Positions 1-8,255 of a DNA stretch of 64,000 nt are shown here, piece by piece. The notes under the pieces are model-generated. The model saw nothing but the letters and a program-made list of their open reading frames with translations. It did not search any database and was not told the DNA's origin. A program made the position numbers and the translations under genes. The stretch lies in the NCBI RefSeq assembly GCF_003258515.1, contig NZ_QGEH01000001.1, positions 1,860,001 to 1,924,000 of the forward strand. Direction: 5' to 3'. This DNA is from Marinobacter bohaiensis. Lineage in GTDB: Bacteria; Pseudomonadota; Gammaproteobacteria; Pseudomonadales; Oleiphilaceae. The first letter of the stretch is position 1. Each line of letters opens with the position of its first letter.

Positions 1-1
1 C

Positions 2-565
2 AGCACACCGAAGCCTTTCTTCGAGAAGCTTCGGGACAAGCCGCTCGACTGGTCCCGTGTCGATGTAACGCTGGTCGATGAGCGTTGGGTGACCCCGGAC
101 TCGCCGGACAGCAACGAAAAATTGCTGCGTGAGCATTTCCTGCAGGGCGCCGCGTCGGCGGCACGGTTCGTGCCGATGAAGCAGAAGCACGAGAGCGCCA
201 ATGCCGGCCAGCCGCTGGCGGAGGAGGCCCTGGCCGATATCGCCTGGCCCCTGGACGTGCTGATCCTGGGGATGGGCAATGACGGGCATACCGCGTCGCT
301 GTTCCCGGACGCGCCGGAGATCGATCGCGCGCTCGATCCCAGCCAGCCTTATCGCTGCATGGCGTTGCACCCGGCTTCCCAGCCGCAGGCGCGGCTATCG
401 CTGACGCGAACCGTCCTGGAACAGGCCAGCTGGACCGCGCTCCATCTCAAGGGTGAGGACAAGCTTGAGACCCTCAAGGTGGCCTTGAGCGACATGCCGT
501 CGATACGTGAAATGCCGATCCGGGCTTTCCTGTCGACGGGCCTGACGCTGTTCTGGAGCCCCTGA
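2..565 (+). CDS. pgl: 6-phosphogluconolactonase, 5'-truncated by window edge
   Basis: This cytosolic enzyme hydrolyses 6-phosphogluconolactone to 6-phosphogluconate, between Zwf and the Entner-Doudoroff dehydratase. The frame is open from base 2, so the true start lies before the window and 187 codons are visible. They begin in the sugar-isomerase-like fold with STPKPFF, then VDERWVTPDSPDSN, and later the family signature LGMGNDGHTASLFP. The stop is TGA at 563-565. The eda gene follows 28 bp downstream on the same strand, the usual zwf-pgl-eda order, so the two are probably cotranscribed. The DevB/SOL family assignment is secure. Only the N-terminus is missing. Confidence 0.95.
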   Translation, partial: STPKPFFEKLRDKPLDWSRVDVTLVDERWVTPDSPDSNEKLLREHFLQGAASAARFVPMKQKHESANAGQPLAEEALADIAWPLDVLILGMGNDGHTASLFPDAPEIDRALDPSQPYRCMALHPASQPQARLSLTRTVLEQASWTALHLKGEDKLETLKVALSDMPSIREMPIRAFLSTGLTLFWSP

Positions 566-593
566 ATCCGTTTCATAAAGAGAGATCGTTTCG

Positions 594-1247
594 ATGCCTT
601 CATTATTGACTGAAGCCCATCGTCAGCAGGTGCAGGCCGTTCTGGATGCCTGTCCCCTGGTGCCGGTGATCGCCATCAACAAGCCGGAAGAGGCGTTGCC
701 GCTGGGTCGTGCCCTCGTTGCCGGCGGCATCAAGGTGCTGGAGATCACCCTGAGAACCCCTTACGGCCTGGACGCCATCCGCGAGCTGCGTGCCGAGCTG
801 CCGGACGCCTGGGTGGGCGCCGGTACCGTGACCACCGTCGAGCAGTACCGGCAGGTGGAAGAGGCGGGTGCCCAGTTCGTCATTACGCCAGGTCTGACCC
901 AGAGCCTGCTGGATTACTCCATTACGGCCAAGGCACCGCTGCTGCCGGGTATTTCCACCATCTCCGAGATGATGATGGGATATGAGCGTGGCTTCCGGCA
1001 TTTCAAGTTCTTCCCGGCGGAAGCCTCGGGCGGTCGCCCGGCGCTGAAAGCCTTTGCCGGTCCTTTCGGTGACGTGGTGTTCTGTCCAACCGGCGGCATC
1101 AGCCCGGATACTGCCAGTGATTATCTGGCGCTGCCCAACGTGGTGGCCGTAGGCGGCAGCTGGCTGACCCCGAAAGATGCCATTGCCGCCGGCGATTGGG
1201 ATAAGGTCACTGAGGTGGCCCGGGACAGCCTGGAGCGCCTCAAGTAA
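594..1247 (+). CDS. eda: KDPG/KHG aldolase (Entner-Doudoroff aldolase)
   Basis: This enzyme cleaves 2-keto-3-deoxy-6-phosphogluconate to pyruvate and glyceraldehyde 3-phosphate, the last step of the Entner-Doudoroff pathway. It can also act on 4-hydroxy-2-oxoglutarate. The protein has 217 residues, the family norm. The Schiff-base lysine is K138 in FKFFPAE. The catalytic Glu is E50 in LEITLRTP, with R54 binding substrate, and GAGTV and VITPGL mark the TIM-barrel strands. AAAGAGAG precedes the ATG. It follows pgl by 28 bp and is closed by a strong terminator at 1278-1305, so it is the last gene of this sugar operon. Confidence 0.97.
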   Translation: MPSLLTEAHRQQVQAVLDACPLVPVIAINKPEEALPLGRALVAGGIKVLEITLRTPYGLDAIRELRAELPDAWVGAGTVTTVEQYRQVEEAGAQFVITPGLTQSLLDYSITAKAPLLPGISTISEMMMGYERGFRHFKFFPAEASGGRPALKAFAGPFGDVVFCPTGGISPDTASDYLALPNVVAVGGSWLTPKDAIAAGDWDKVTEVARDSLERLK

Positions 1248-1277
1248 GCGTTCCGGCCCGTTCATGCCCGCATAAGA

Positions 1278-1305
1278 AAGGCGCCCCGATGTGGGCGCCT
1301 TTTTC
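1278..1305 (+). terminator. Rho-independent terminator after eda
   Basis: A stem AAGGCGCCC / GGGCGCCTT with a 6-nt loop is followed by a T-run. It lies between eda and the convergent M48 protease gene. The reverse strand has only a broken T-run, so it mainly serves eda. Confidence 0.85.
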
Positions 1306-1341
1306 GTTTCGACATGACGCCAGGGAGCGTCATCACGTCTC

Positions 1342-2637
1342 TCAGGACTGTTGCAGATCGGCCAGCTTGCGGCGGGCTTCGTTGCCGATTTCGCCTTCGA
1401 CGTCGGCGATAGCGGAGTAGTACTGGACCGCTTCGTCCTTGCGTCCCTGCCTGGCGGCGATATCGCCCAGTCGCAGGTAGGCGATGGAGGTCGGGACCAC
1501 ATCGTTGGCCGCTTTCAGGTCAGCCTGTGCGGCATCCAACTGGTCCGCGTCGAGGTAGCCCAGGCCGCGGTGGATGCGGTAGCTGAACATCTCGGGGTAG
1601 AGTGAAACCGCTTTGTCGAAATCCTTCAGTGCGGCCGTGGACTTGTCCTGCTCCTCAAGAATCTGTCCGCGAAGCACGTAAAAGGCGGGCTCGTTGGGTT
1701 CGATACGAATGGCTTCGTTGATTTTCTTCAGCGCGCCGTCCAGGTTTTCGGCCTGCGCCATTTCCAGGGCCTTTTCCTGAGCGTCGTAGGCCGGTTGCTT
1801 GCTACGCAGGTAGGCCAGGTGGTTGCTGTACTCCTGCTTGCCGCGGAAGCCGCCCGGGTTGCCCAGTTCGTCGACCAGGGCCTGGTTGGCGTTGACGCGC
1901 TCCTGCGAAGGCGGGTGGGAGGCGAACAGGCCGTCGACCCAGCTGGCGTTCTGCCCCTCCGACAGCTTTACGAAGATTCTCTGCAGTTCCACCGCAGCCT
2001 GCGGGTCGTAGCCGGCCCGCACCATGTACTCGATGCCGTAGTGATCTGATTCCAGCTCATGGCCCTGGCTGTATTGCGCCATGGTCAGTTGGCTGCCCAC
2101 GGCGGCGCCACCCATGATCAGTGACGCGTAGTCGTTGTCGGACAACGCGATCCCCAGGCCGGCGATCCCCGCGTTGAGGAGCATGCCCTGCTGCATGCGC
2201 TGCACGCTGTGGCGAGCGGCGGCGTGTACGATCTCGTGGCCCAGCACGGAGGCCAGCTGCGCTTCGTCTTCCAGCTTGGTGAGCAGTCCCCGGTTGATGG
2301 CGATTTTGCCCGAGGGCAGAGCCCAGGCATTGGGGACGCCGCTGTTGAGCACCACGAACTCGTAGGGCAGGTCGGGGCGGTCGCTGACCCTGGCCAGCTT
2401 CTGTCCCACCTTCGACACGTACGCCGCCAGCTCCGGATCGGCCGTGTATTCGCCGCCCTGGATCTGCACGGTGGGCTTGTATTGCTCCTCGCCCAGGGCC
2501 ATTTCCTGGCTTTCGGAAATCAGCGACAGCTGGCTCTCCCCGGTGACCGGGTTAACCGAGCAGCCGGTCAGGATGAGCGCCAGGGTGGCGAGCAGGGTAG
2601 CGGGTAACACGTTCAATCGCACAGCGAACTCCATCAT
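1342..2637 (-). CDS. M48-family zinc metalloprotease, lipoprotein with C-terminal TPRs
   Basis: This is a probable periplasmic or outer-membrane-anchored quality-control protease of 431 residues. A lipoprotein signal ends in the lipobox LTGC with C26 as lipidation site. The zinc motif HEIVH is at 134-138 and the third-ligand helix HELESDHYG lies near 193-201. The last ~150 residues form tetratricopeptide-like helices (for example AFYVLRGQILEEQDK), as in BepA-type proteases. A second, different M48-TPR protein (BepA) is encoded at 39.1 kb, so this one is a paralogue and not the main BAM-complex protease. The substrate is unknown. The gene converges on eda and diverges from the DUF599 gene. Confidence 0.9.
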   Translation of the reverse strand: MMEFAVRLNVLPATLLATLALILTGCSVNPVTGESQLSLISESQEMALGEEQYKPTVQIQGGEYTADPELAAYVSKVGQKLARVSDRPDLPYEFVVLNSGVPNAWALPSGKIAINRGLLTKLEDEAQLASVLGHEIVHAAARHSVQRMQQGMLLNAGIAGLGIALSDNDYASLIMGGAAVGSQLTMAQYSQGHELESDHYGIEYMVRAGYDPQAAVELQRIFVKLSEGQNASWVDGLFASHPPSQERVNANQALVDELGNPGGFRGKQEYSNHLAYLRSKQPAYDAQEKALEMAQAENLDGALKKINEAIRIEPNEPAFYVLRGQILEEQDKSTAALKDFDKAVSLYPEMFSYRIHRGLGYLDADQLDAAQADLKAANDVVPTSIAYLRLGDIAARQGRKDEAVQYYSAIADVEGEIGNEARRKLADLQQS

Positions 2638-2826
2638 CCAACGATTTCATGTTTCAGGTTATAACACAGTTGTGTGGGTCTTCGGTGCCTGCCGGCAAAA
2701 CAGGCTTAGCTGTCTGTATTATGGCGACATTCCGGGGCATTCTGTATCATTTTGAGGATCGGGCTCCGGCCCGCCCCGGGCCAAATCGGCCCCGTCTTCA
2801 CCACCCTGATAACGGATCGTTTCCGG

Positions 2827-3573
2827 ATGGTACCTTTTCTGGACCTGATTGCCCTGGCCTGGTTTCTTGTGTGCTGGCTGGGTTACAGCGAGTATTCCCG
2901 ACGCAAGGCCGACGACCGGCCCTGCCTTTCCAACACCCTGGACCTGTACCGCGAGGACTGGATGCGGGGCATGCTGAGTCGCGGCAACCGAATCGCCGAC
3001 GCTTCGGTGGTGGGGAACCTGGAGCGCAATGGCGCCTTCTTCGCTTCCAGTTGCCTGCTGATCCTGGCGGGTCTGTTGACCGCCATGGGTTATACCCAGG
3101 AAGTGATGGAAGTGTTCAGTTCCCTGCCGTTTGCCAGCAGCGGCAACCGGGTGGTCTGGGAGATCCGCCTGTTCATGCTGATGCTGGTGTTCGTCTACGC
3201 CTTCTTCAAGTTCACCTGGTCCATGCGCATGTACAATTTCGCCTCGGTTCTGATTGGCGGTGCCCCGTTGAACGACGACAAGCAGGTGTCGCCGGCGGCC
3301 CGCGAGGCCTTCGCGCGCAGCTCAGCCCGGGTGTGCAGCCTGGCCGGTGATGCCTTCAACCTGGGGCTGCGTTCGTACTATTACGCGCTGGCGGTGGTAA
3401 CCTGGTTTGTCCACCCCGCCTGCTTTATCGTGGCGTCCAGTCTGGTGGTTTTCATCCTCTATCGCCGGGAGTTCAAATCGGATGCCCTGGACGCACTGCG
3501 TTCCGGCAAGGTGTTCGATGATCCAGCCTCCAAATCGAAGGACGACGCCGAGTCGTCGGCAACTGCAAGGTAG
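2827..3573 (+). CDS. DUF599 family inner-membrane protein
   Basis: This 248-residue protein is counted from the ATG at 2827, which begins directly with a hydrophobic segment (MVPFLDLIALAWFLVCWLGY). An upstream TTG at 2752 would add 25 unlikely residues. Further hydrophobic segments lie near 75-95, 115-135 and 200-230, giving about four membrane helices. The pattern matches the DUF599 family, which has no established function. The cytoplasmic tail is charged (SKSKDDAESS). The next gene, a hotdog thioesterase, starts 5 bp after the stop, so cotranscription is likely. The family name is well supported and the role is unknown. Confidence 0.8.
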   Translation: MVPFLDLIALAWFLVCWLGYSEYSRRKADDRPCLSNTLDLYREDWMRGMLSRGNRIADASVVGNLERNGAFFASSCLLILAGLLTAMGYTQEVMEVFSSLPFASSGNRVVWEIRLFMLMLVFVYAFFKFTWSMRMYNFASVLIGGAPLNDDKQVSPAAREAFARSSARVCSLAGDAFNLGLRSYYYALAVVTWFVHPACFIVASSLVVFILYRREFKSDALDALRSGKVFDDPASKSKDDAESSATAR

Positions 3574-3578
3574 AACAG

Positions 3579-4055
3579 ATGACGAACGATCGGACCCGGT
3601 TCGACCGGGTCAGCCGGTTTATCGAAACCCTGGCCCAGGCCAGGGAACTGGGCGTGAGCGTCGAGGAAGCGCGGGACAACCACCTGGTCCTCAAGCTACC
3701 GTACAGCGACCGCATCATCGGCAATCCGGACACCCGGATCATCCACGGTGGCGCGATCACCACGTTGATGGACACGACGTCCGGTTCCGTGGTGCTGTGC
3801 GCGCTGGACGAGTTTGAGCTGTGTCCCACCCTCGACTTGCGGGTGGATTACATGCGCCCGGCGGTTCCGGACGAGCCGGTATACGCTCGGGCCGAGGCGT
3901 ATCGCGTCACGCGCAATATCATCTTCACCCGTTGCGAGGCGTATCAGGCCCACGACAACCAGACCATTGCCAATTGCGTGGCGACCTTCATGCGCATTGG
4001 CAAGGAAGCCACGCCCAAGGCGTACCGGGACCAGATCACGGGAGACGACGCATGA
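3579..4055 (+). CDS. PaaI-family hotdog thioesterase (first of tandem pair)
   Basis: This is a 158-residue acyl-CoA thioesterase-like protein of the PaaI/YdiI hotdog superfamily. The central-helix motif IIHGGAITTLMDTTSG carries the HGG and catalytic-acid arrangement typical of the family. It is followed by the strand TLDLRVDYMRPA. Such enzymes hydrolyse acyl- or aryl-CoA thioesters, and the substrate cannot be read from the sequence. The stop codon overlaps the start of a second hotdog gene (ATGA at 4052-4055), so the two proteins are translationally coupled and may form a mixed assembly. Confidence 0.85.
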   Translation: MTNDRTRFDRVSRFIETLAQARELGVSVEEARDNHLVLKLPYSDRIIGNPDTRIIHGGAITTLMDTTSGSVVLCALDEFELCPTLDLRVDYMRPAVPDEPVYARAEAYRVTRNIIFTRCEAYQAHDNQTIANCVATFMRIGKEATPKAYRDQITGDDA

Positions 4056-4486
4056 CCAGTCCCGAAGTCCTTCGTTATACCCAGGAAACCGGCGACTTCT
4101 CACGGATGCTGGCGGAGATTCCCTATGCCCAGACCATCGGCTTGGCCTGCGACCGGTTCGGCGACGATCTGATCTTCCGCCTCCCGCGCAAGCCGGAGAA
4201 CCTGGGTAACCCGGTGTTGCCGGCCATCCACGGTGGAGTGATCGGTGGTTTCATGGAGCTGTCGGCGGCCATCTATCTGATGATGTCCCAGGACACGTTG
4301 CGCATGCCGCGGATCGTCGACTTCTCCCTCGACTACCTGCGTGCCGGCCTGGACCGGGAAACCTACGCCGAGTGCCGGCTGACCCGCCAGGGAAACCGGG
4401 TCGCCAATGTGATGATCACCGCCTGGCAGAAGTCCCGCAATGAACCCATTGCCACCGCCCGGGCGCATTTCCTGATGGAGGACTGA
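4052..4486 (+). CDS. PaaI-family hotdog thioesterase (second of tandem pair)
   Basis: A 144-residue hotdog-fold protein overlaps the preceding thioesterase gene by 4 bp (ATGA). The central helix reads AIHGGVIGGFMELSAA, where Glu takes the catalytic-acid position that is Asp in the upstream protein. The strand IVDFSLDYLRAGLDRE follows. The two neighbours are clearly related but diverged, so this is an old duplication. Possible roles are acyl-CoA hydrolysis or pairing with the upstream protein. The specific substrate is unknown. Confidence 0.83.
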   Translation: MTSPEVLRYTQETGDFSRMLAEIPYAQTIGLACDRFGDDLIFRLPRKPENLGNPVLPAIHGGVIGGFMELSAAIYLMMSQDTLRMPRIVDFSLDYLRAGLDRETYAECRLTRQGNRVANVMITAWQKSRNEPIATARAHFLMED

Positions 4487-4581
4487 GCCCGCCAGCGGTG
4501 TTGTCCGGGCAGACTGCGGTGCGGATTACCGTGCGAAGTGCCGGGCGAATCCGGTGGCCGCATGCCAGCTTGCCCAATCCT

Positions 4582-4609
4582 CTTGAAATGGGGGCGAGTG
4601 CCCCAATCT
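4582..4609 (+). promoter_or_regulatory. Sigma-32 (heat-shock) promoter for htpG
   Basis: The -35 element CTTGAA (4582-4587) is followed by 13 nt and then CCCCAATCT (4601-4609). This closely matches the RpoH consensus CTTGAAA / CCCCAT with the correct spacing. It lies 85-112 bp upstream of the htpG start. htpG is a classical heat-shock gene, so motif and context agree. Confidence 0.8.
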
Positions 4610-4626
4610 CCTTTGCCAGACCCAAT

Positions 4627-4650
4627 GGGCCCGTTCCGTCAAGCGGGCCC
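4627..4650 (+). repeat. Inverted repeat in the htpG leader
   Basis: GGGCCCG (4627-4633) and CGGGCCC (4644-4650) form a perfect 7-bp stem with a 10-nt loop, inside the predicted htpG 5' untranslated region. No T-run follows, so it is not a terminator. It may structure the mRNA leader. Confidence 0.5.
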
Positions 4651-4693
4651 TGTGACTGTTTAGACAGGTACTGAGTAAGGAGATACAGCCACC

Positions 4694-6601
4694 ATGACGG
4701 TCGAGACGCAGAAAGAAACCCTGGGCTTCCAGACCGAGGTGAAGCAGTTGCTTCACCTGATGATCCATTCGCTTTACTCCAACAAGGAAATCTTCCTGCG
4801 GGAGTTGGTATCCAACGCTTCCGATGCCGAGGACAAGCTGCGCTTTGCCGCGCTGAAGGATGACGGCCTCTTTGAGGACGATCCCGATCTCAGGATCCGC
4901 CTGGCCTACGACAAGGAAGCGAATACCGTCACCCTGAGTGATAACGGCATCGGCATGAGCCGTGACGACGTGATCGAGAACCTGGGCACCATCGCCCGGT
5001 CCGGCACCGCCGAATTCCTCAGTCAGCTCACCGGTGACGAGAAGAAAGACAGCAAGCTGATCGGTCAGTTTGGTGTGGGTTTCTATTCCGCCTTTATCGT
5101 CGCCGACCGCGTCGAGGTCTTCACCCGTCGCGCCGGACTGCCGGCGGAAGAGGGCGTTCACTGGGAGTCGACCGGTGATGGCGAATTCACCATTGAGCAG
5201 ACCGATCGCGCCGCACGCGGCACCGAAATTGTGCTGCACCTGAAGCCGGAAGCGTCCGAGTTCGCCGACGGCCACCGCCTGCGCAGCCTGATCAAGAAGT
5301 ACTCCGACCACATTTCCTTCCCGGTTGTCATGAAGGCCGAAGAGCCGGCCGACGAAGACGGCAACGAACCGGAAGCGAAGGAAGAGACCGTCAACGAAGC
5401 CACGGCGCTGTGGACCCTGCCGCGTACCGAGATCAAGGCCGAGGAGTACAAGGGCTTCTACAAGCACATCGCCCACGACTTCGAGGACCCGCTGACCTGG
5501 TCCCACAACAAGGTGGAAGGCAAGCTGGATTACACCAGCCTGCTGTACATCCCCAAGCGCGCGCCGTTCGACCTGTACAACCGCGAAGCGCCGCGTGGCA
5601 TCAAGCTGTACGTCCAGCGCGTGTTCATCATGGACCACGCCGAGCAGTTCCTGCCGCTGTACATGCGCTTCGTCAAAGGCGTGGTGGACTCCAACGATCT
5701 GTCGCTGAACGTCTCCCGTGAGATTCTCCAGAACGACAGCACCGTGGAGAGCATCAAGTCCGCGCTGACCAAGCGTGTCCTGGACATGCTGGGCAAGCTG
5801 GCGAAGAAAGAGCCGGAGGAATACCAGGGCTTCTGGAACGAGTTTGGCACCGTGCTCAAGGAAGGTCCGGCCGAGGACTTCAGCAACCGCGAGAAGATCG
5901 CCGGCCTGTTGCGTTTCGCGTCCACCCACAGCGGTGAGCCGACGGAAAACGTGTCGCTGGCCGATTACGTCGGGCGCATGAAGGAAGGTCAGAAGAAGAT
6001 CTACTACATCACCGCCGACAGCTTCACCGCGGCCAAGAGCAGCCCGCATCTGGAAGTCTTCCGTAAGAAGGGTATCGAGGTGCTGATCCTGTCCGATCGC
6101 ATTGACGAGTGGATGATGGGTTACCTCACTGAGTTCGACGGCACACAGCTGCAGGACGTCGCGCGCGGCGAGCTGGATCTGGGCGAGGTCGAGACCGAGG
6201 AAGACAAGAAGCACCAGGAAGAAGCTACCGAAGCCCACAAAGGGCTGCTGGAGCGGATCAAGACGGCGCTGGACGACCGGGTCCAGGAGGTGCGCGTAAC
6301 CAACCGCCTGACCGAATCGCCGGCCTGTCTCGTGGTGGGTGACTTCGACATGGGCGCCCAGATGAAGAAGATCATGGAGGCCGCCGGCCAGAAAGTGCCG
6401 GACAGCAAGCCGATCTTCGAGATCAACGTGGAGCACCCGCTGGTGGCACGTCTGGAGTCGGAAGCATCGGACGATCAGTTCGCCGATCTCGCCGCCGTAC
6501 TCTTCGACCAGGCGACCCTGGCCAGCGGTGAGCAGCTTCAGGATCCGGGCAGCTACGTCAGCCGCCTGAACCGTCTGTTGCTGGACATGAGCAACCGTTG
6601 A
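4694..6601 (+). CDS. htpG: Molecular chaperone HtpG (Hsp90)
   Basis: This cytosolic ATP-dependent Hsp90 chaperone has 635 residues, close to the family's usual length. The N-terminal GHKL ATPase shows [22 protein letters not shown] and [11 protein letters not shown]. The middle domain includes [13 protein letters not shown] and [11 protein letters not shown], and the C-terminal dimerisation domain ends near LLLDMSNR. A sigma-32-type promoter lies about 100 bp upstream. The stop TGA overlaps the ATG of the DUF2835 gene (TGATG), so that small gene is coupled to htpG. Confidence 0.98.
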   Translation: MTVETQKETLGFQTEVKQLLHLMIHSLYSNKEIFLRELVSNASDAEDKLRFAALKDDGLFEDDPDLRIRLAYDKEANTVTLSDNGIGMSRDDVIENLGTIARSGTAEFLSQLTGDEKKDSKLIGQFGVGFYSAFIVADRVEVFTRRAGLPAEEGVHWESTGDGEFTIEQTDRAARGTEIVLHLKPEASEFADGHRLRSLIKKYSDHISFPVVMKAEEPADEDGNEPEAKEETVNEATALWTLPRTEIKAEEYKGFYKHIAHDFEDPLTWSHNKVEGKLDYTSLLYIPKRAPFDLYNREAPRGIKLYVQRVFIMDHAEQFLPLYMRFVKGVVDSNDLSLNVSREILQNDSTVESIKSALTKRVLDMLGKLAKKEPEEYQGFWNEFGTVLKEGPAEDFSNREKIAGLLRFASTHSGEPTENVSLADYVGRMKEGQKKIYYITADSFTAAKSSPHLEVFRKKGIEVLILSDRIDEWMMGYLTEFDGTQLQDVARGELDLGEVETEEDKKHQEEATEAHKGLLERIKTALDDRVQEVRVTNRLTESPACLVVGDFDMGAQMKKIMEAAGQKVPDSKPIFEINVEHPLVARLESEASDDQFADLAAVLFDQATLASGEQLQDPGSYVSRLNRLLLDMSNR

Positions 6602-6819
6602 TGCAGTCCATTGTGGTGGATATCGCCATCGGCCCTGAAGAGTGGATCCGACTCTATCAGGGCACGGCCCACCACGTTCATGCGGTGTCCCGGGACGGAC
6701 GTTCCGTCCAGTTCCCGGCCCGCATCCTTTCCCGCTTTGCCTTACGCGACGGCGTGAACGGCTCCTTCCGCATCGATTTCGACGATCAGGGCCGGTTCCA
6801 GGCCATTTCCCGCCTCTGA
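6601..6819 (+). CDS. DUF2835 family small protein
   Basis: This 72-residue protein matches the DUF2835 family, with the conserved pattern LYQGTAHHVHAVSRDGRSV, then QFPARILSRF and a C-terminal FRIDFDDQGRF. The start ATG shares one base with the htpG stop codon, and an alternative TTG 3 bp earlier is less likely. The family is common in marine gammaproteobacteria and has no known function. Coupling to htpG suggests heat-shock co-expression, which is inference. Confidence 0.82.
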   Translation: MQSIVVDIAIGPEEWIRLYQGTAHHVHAVSRDGRSVQFPARILSRFALRDGVNGSFRIDFDDQGRFQAISRL

Positions 6820-7007
6820 AGCAGGTCGTGCCAGGTGTTCCGTTTTCGGTCCCCTCGCTGTGCCACCGTCCATACACATCGCCATCTATAGAAAATTACT
6901 TTTAAAATATTAAAGGCAATTGATTATATTGTCGGTCGGCCATTTCCTAGAATGATGTTCATAGGGCCCATGCAGCCCGGACATCAGAATCAGGGAGAGA
7001 GACCATC

Positions 7008-7082
7008 ATGAAACACGGCCAGAATAACCGGACGCTGATCCGCTGGATCGAGTACTACGCCAATTTCGCGCTGTCCCAGTAA
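7008..7082 (+). CDS. Candidate 24-residue small protein
   Basis: A short open frame begins MKHGQNNRTLIRWIEYY and ends ANFALSQ, stop TAA at 7080-7082. A strong purine-rich ribosome site (AGGGAGAGAGA) precedes the ATG. An AT-rich stretch lies upstream around 6890-6955, and a textbook terminator follows at 7128-7157. The reading frame thus sits on its own short transcription unit of roughly 200 nt, between DUF2835 and dusC. The central part is amphipathic and aromatic (RWIEYYANF). I do not recognise the peptide. It could instead be a leader peptide or part of a small RNA. Confidence 0.45.
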   Translation: MKHGQNNRTLIRWIEYYANFALSQ

Positions 7083-7127
7083 GGGGCAGCGGACGCCGAT
7101 TACCCCACCCAACGAACACTCTCTTTG

Positions 7128-7157
7128 GCCGGTTGCGGAAGCTACCGGCTTTTTTTT
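7128..7157 (+). terminator. Rho-independent terminator upstream of dusC
   Basis: Stem GCCGGT (7128-7133) and ACCGGC (7144-7149) with a 10-nt loop is followed by eight T residues. It ends the short transcription unit carrying the 24-codon frame and lies about 50 bp before dusC. It could also act as an attenuator for dusC. Confidence 0.85.
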
Positions 7158-7205
7158 GCCCGGATTATCCCTACAATGCGCGGCAGATACTTCCGGAAGA
7201 ATGCC

Positions 7206-8183
7206 ATGCGCCTGTTTCTCGCCCCGATGGAGGGGCTGGTCGACTGTTACATCCGCGAACTGCTGACGGCCGTCGGTGGGATCGACCGTTGTGTGACCGA
7301 GTTCATTCGGGTGACCCGCGGCCAGTTGCCGCCCCGGGTGTTCTATCGTTTTGCCCCCGAACTGCGTCAGGGGTCGGTGACCCGCGCCGGGGTGCCGGTT
7401 GCGGTTCAACTGCTGGGCTCCCATGTGTCGCAGGTGGCCTGGCACGCCGCCAGGGCGGTGGAGCTGGGCGCGCCCCAGATCGACCTGAACTTCGGCTGCC
7501 CGGCCAAGACGGTGAACAAGCATAAAGGCGGCTCCATTCTCATGCGTGAGCCGGATTTGATGCATGCCCTGGTGTCGGCCGTGCGTGAGGCGGTCCCGGC
7601 GGAGATCCCGGTCACGGCCAAGATGCGGCTGGGTTACGACGACCGCTCGATGGGCGTGGCCTGCGGCGAAGCGCTGGCGGACGCCGGCGCCGATGAGATC
7701 TGCATCCATGCCCGCAGCAAGGTGGACGGCTATCGTCCGCCGGCTTACTGGGAGGAAATCGCCCGGGTGCGGGAGCGGGTCAGCGTTCCGGTCATCGCTA
7801 ACGGCGATGTCTGGTCGGTGGCCGACTACTGGCGCTGCCGCGAGATTTCCGGCTGTGACGACGTGATGATCGGCCGGGGCCTGGTGGCGCAGCCGGACCT
7901 GGCTCGCCAGATCAAGGCGAGTCAGGCGGGAGAGCCCTGTGATCCGATGCCTTGGCGTGATGTTGTGCCGTTGTTGATTGACTACAGCCAGACGCTGCAA
8001 ACGTTTCTTGAGCCGCGTTATGTCACCGGTCGCATCAAACAATGGCTGAACTACACGCGCCGCCCTTACGCCGAGGCGGATGCCGCCTGGAGTCAGGTCA
8101 AGCGGATGAACGATCCTGACGAGGTGTGCCGGCTGCTGAGGGCCAGTGCGGGTTTGGTTGGGGAACTGGCCGAGAGCGCCTGA
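7206..8183 (+). CDS. dusC: tRNA-dihydrouridine(16) synthase DusC
   Basis: This FMN-dependent reductase modifies uridine to dihydrouridine in the tRNA D-loop. It has 325 residues from the ATG at 7206, where GGAAGA gives a ribosome site and the protein begins MRLFLAPMEGLVD. The catalytic cysteine is C98 in NFGCPAKTVNKHKGG, the same position as in E. coli DusC. FMN-binding segments include MRLGYDD, IHARSK and IANGDVWS. The C-terminal helical domain contains GRIKQWLNYTRR. Assignment to DusC and not DusA or DusB rests on overall pattern and length. It converges on proS. Confidence 0.93.
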   Translation: MRLFLAPMEGLVDCYIRELLTAVGGIDRCVTEFIRVTRGQLPPRVFYRFAPELRQGSVTRAGVPVAVQLLGSHVSQVAWHAARAVELGAPQIDLNFGCPAKTVNKHKGGSILMREPDLMHALVSAVREAVPAEIPVTAKMRLGYDDRSMGVACGEALADAGADEICIHARSKVDGYRPPAYWEEIARVRERVSVPVIANGDVWSVADYWRCREISGCDDVMIGRGLVAQPDLARQIKASQAGEPCDPMPWRDVVPLLIDYSQTLQTFLEPRYVTGRIKQWLNYTRRPYAEADAAWSQVKRMNDPDEVCRLLRASAGLVGELAESA

Positions 8184-8221
8184 CGGCGACGGCCGGGGAA
8201 ACCGTTTCGGGAAAGGGCAAT

Positions 8222-8243
8222 GCCGGCGCCCGCGGGCGCCGGC
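8222..8243. repeat. 22-bp perfect palindrome between dusC and proS
   Basis: Two 11-base arms meet at 8232/8233, the left arm reading GCCGGCGCCCG. It sits between the convergent ends of dusC and proS. There is no T-run on either strand, so termination, if any, would not be the classical type. Confidence 0.6.
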
Positions 8244-8255
8244 GGCATCGCGCGC

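Noticed and set aside
4526-6877. Very long open frame on the minus strand opposite htpG
   Set aside because: htpG is unmistakable on the plus strand. High GC at codon third positions keeps the opposite frame open, and the translation has low-complexity, family-less sequence.
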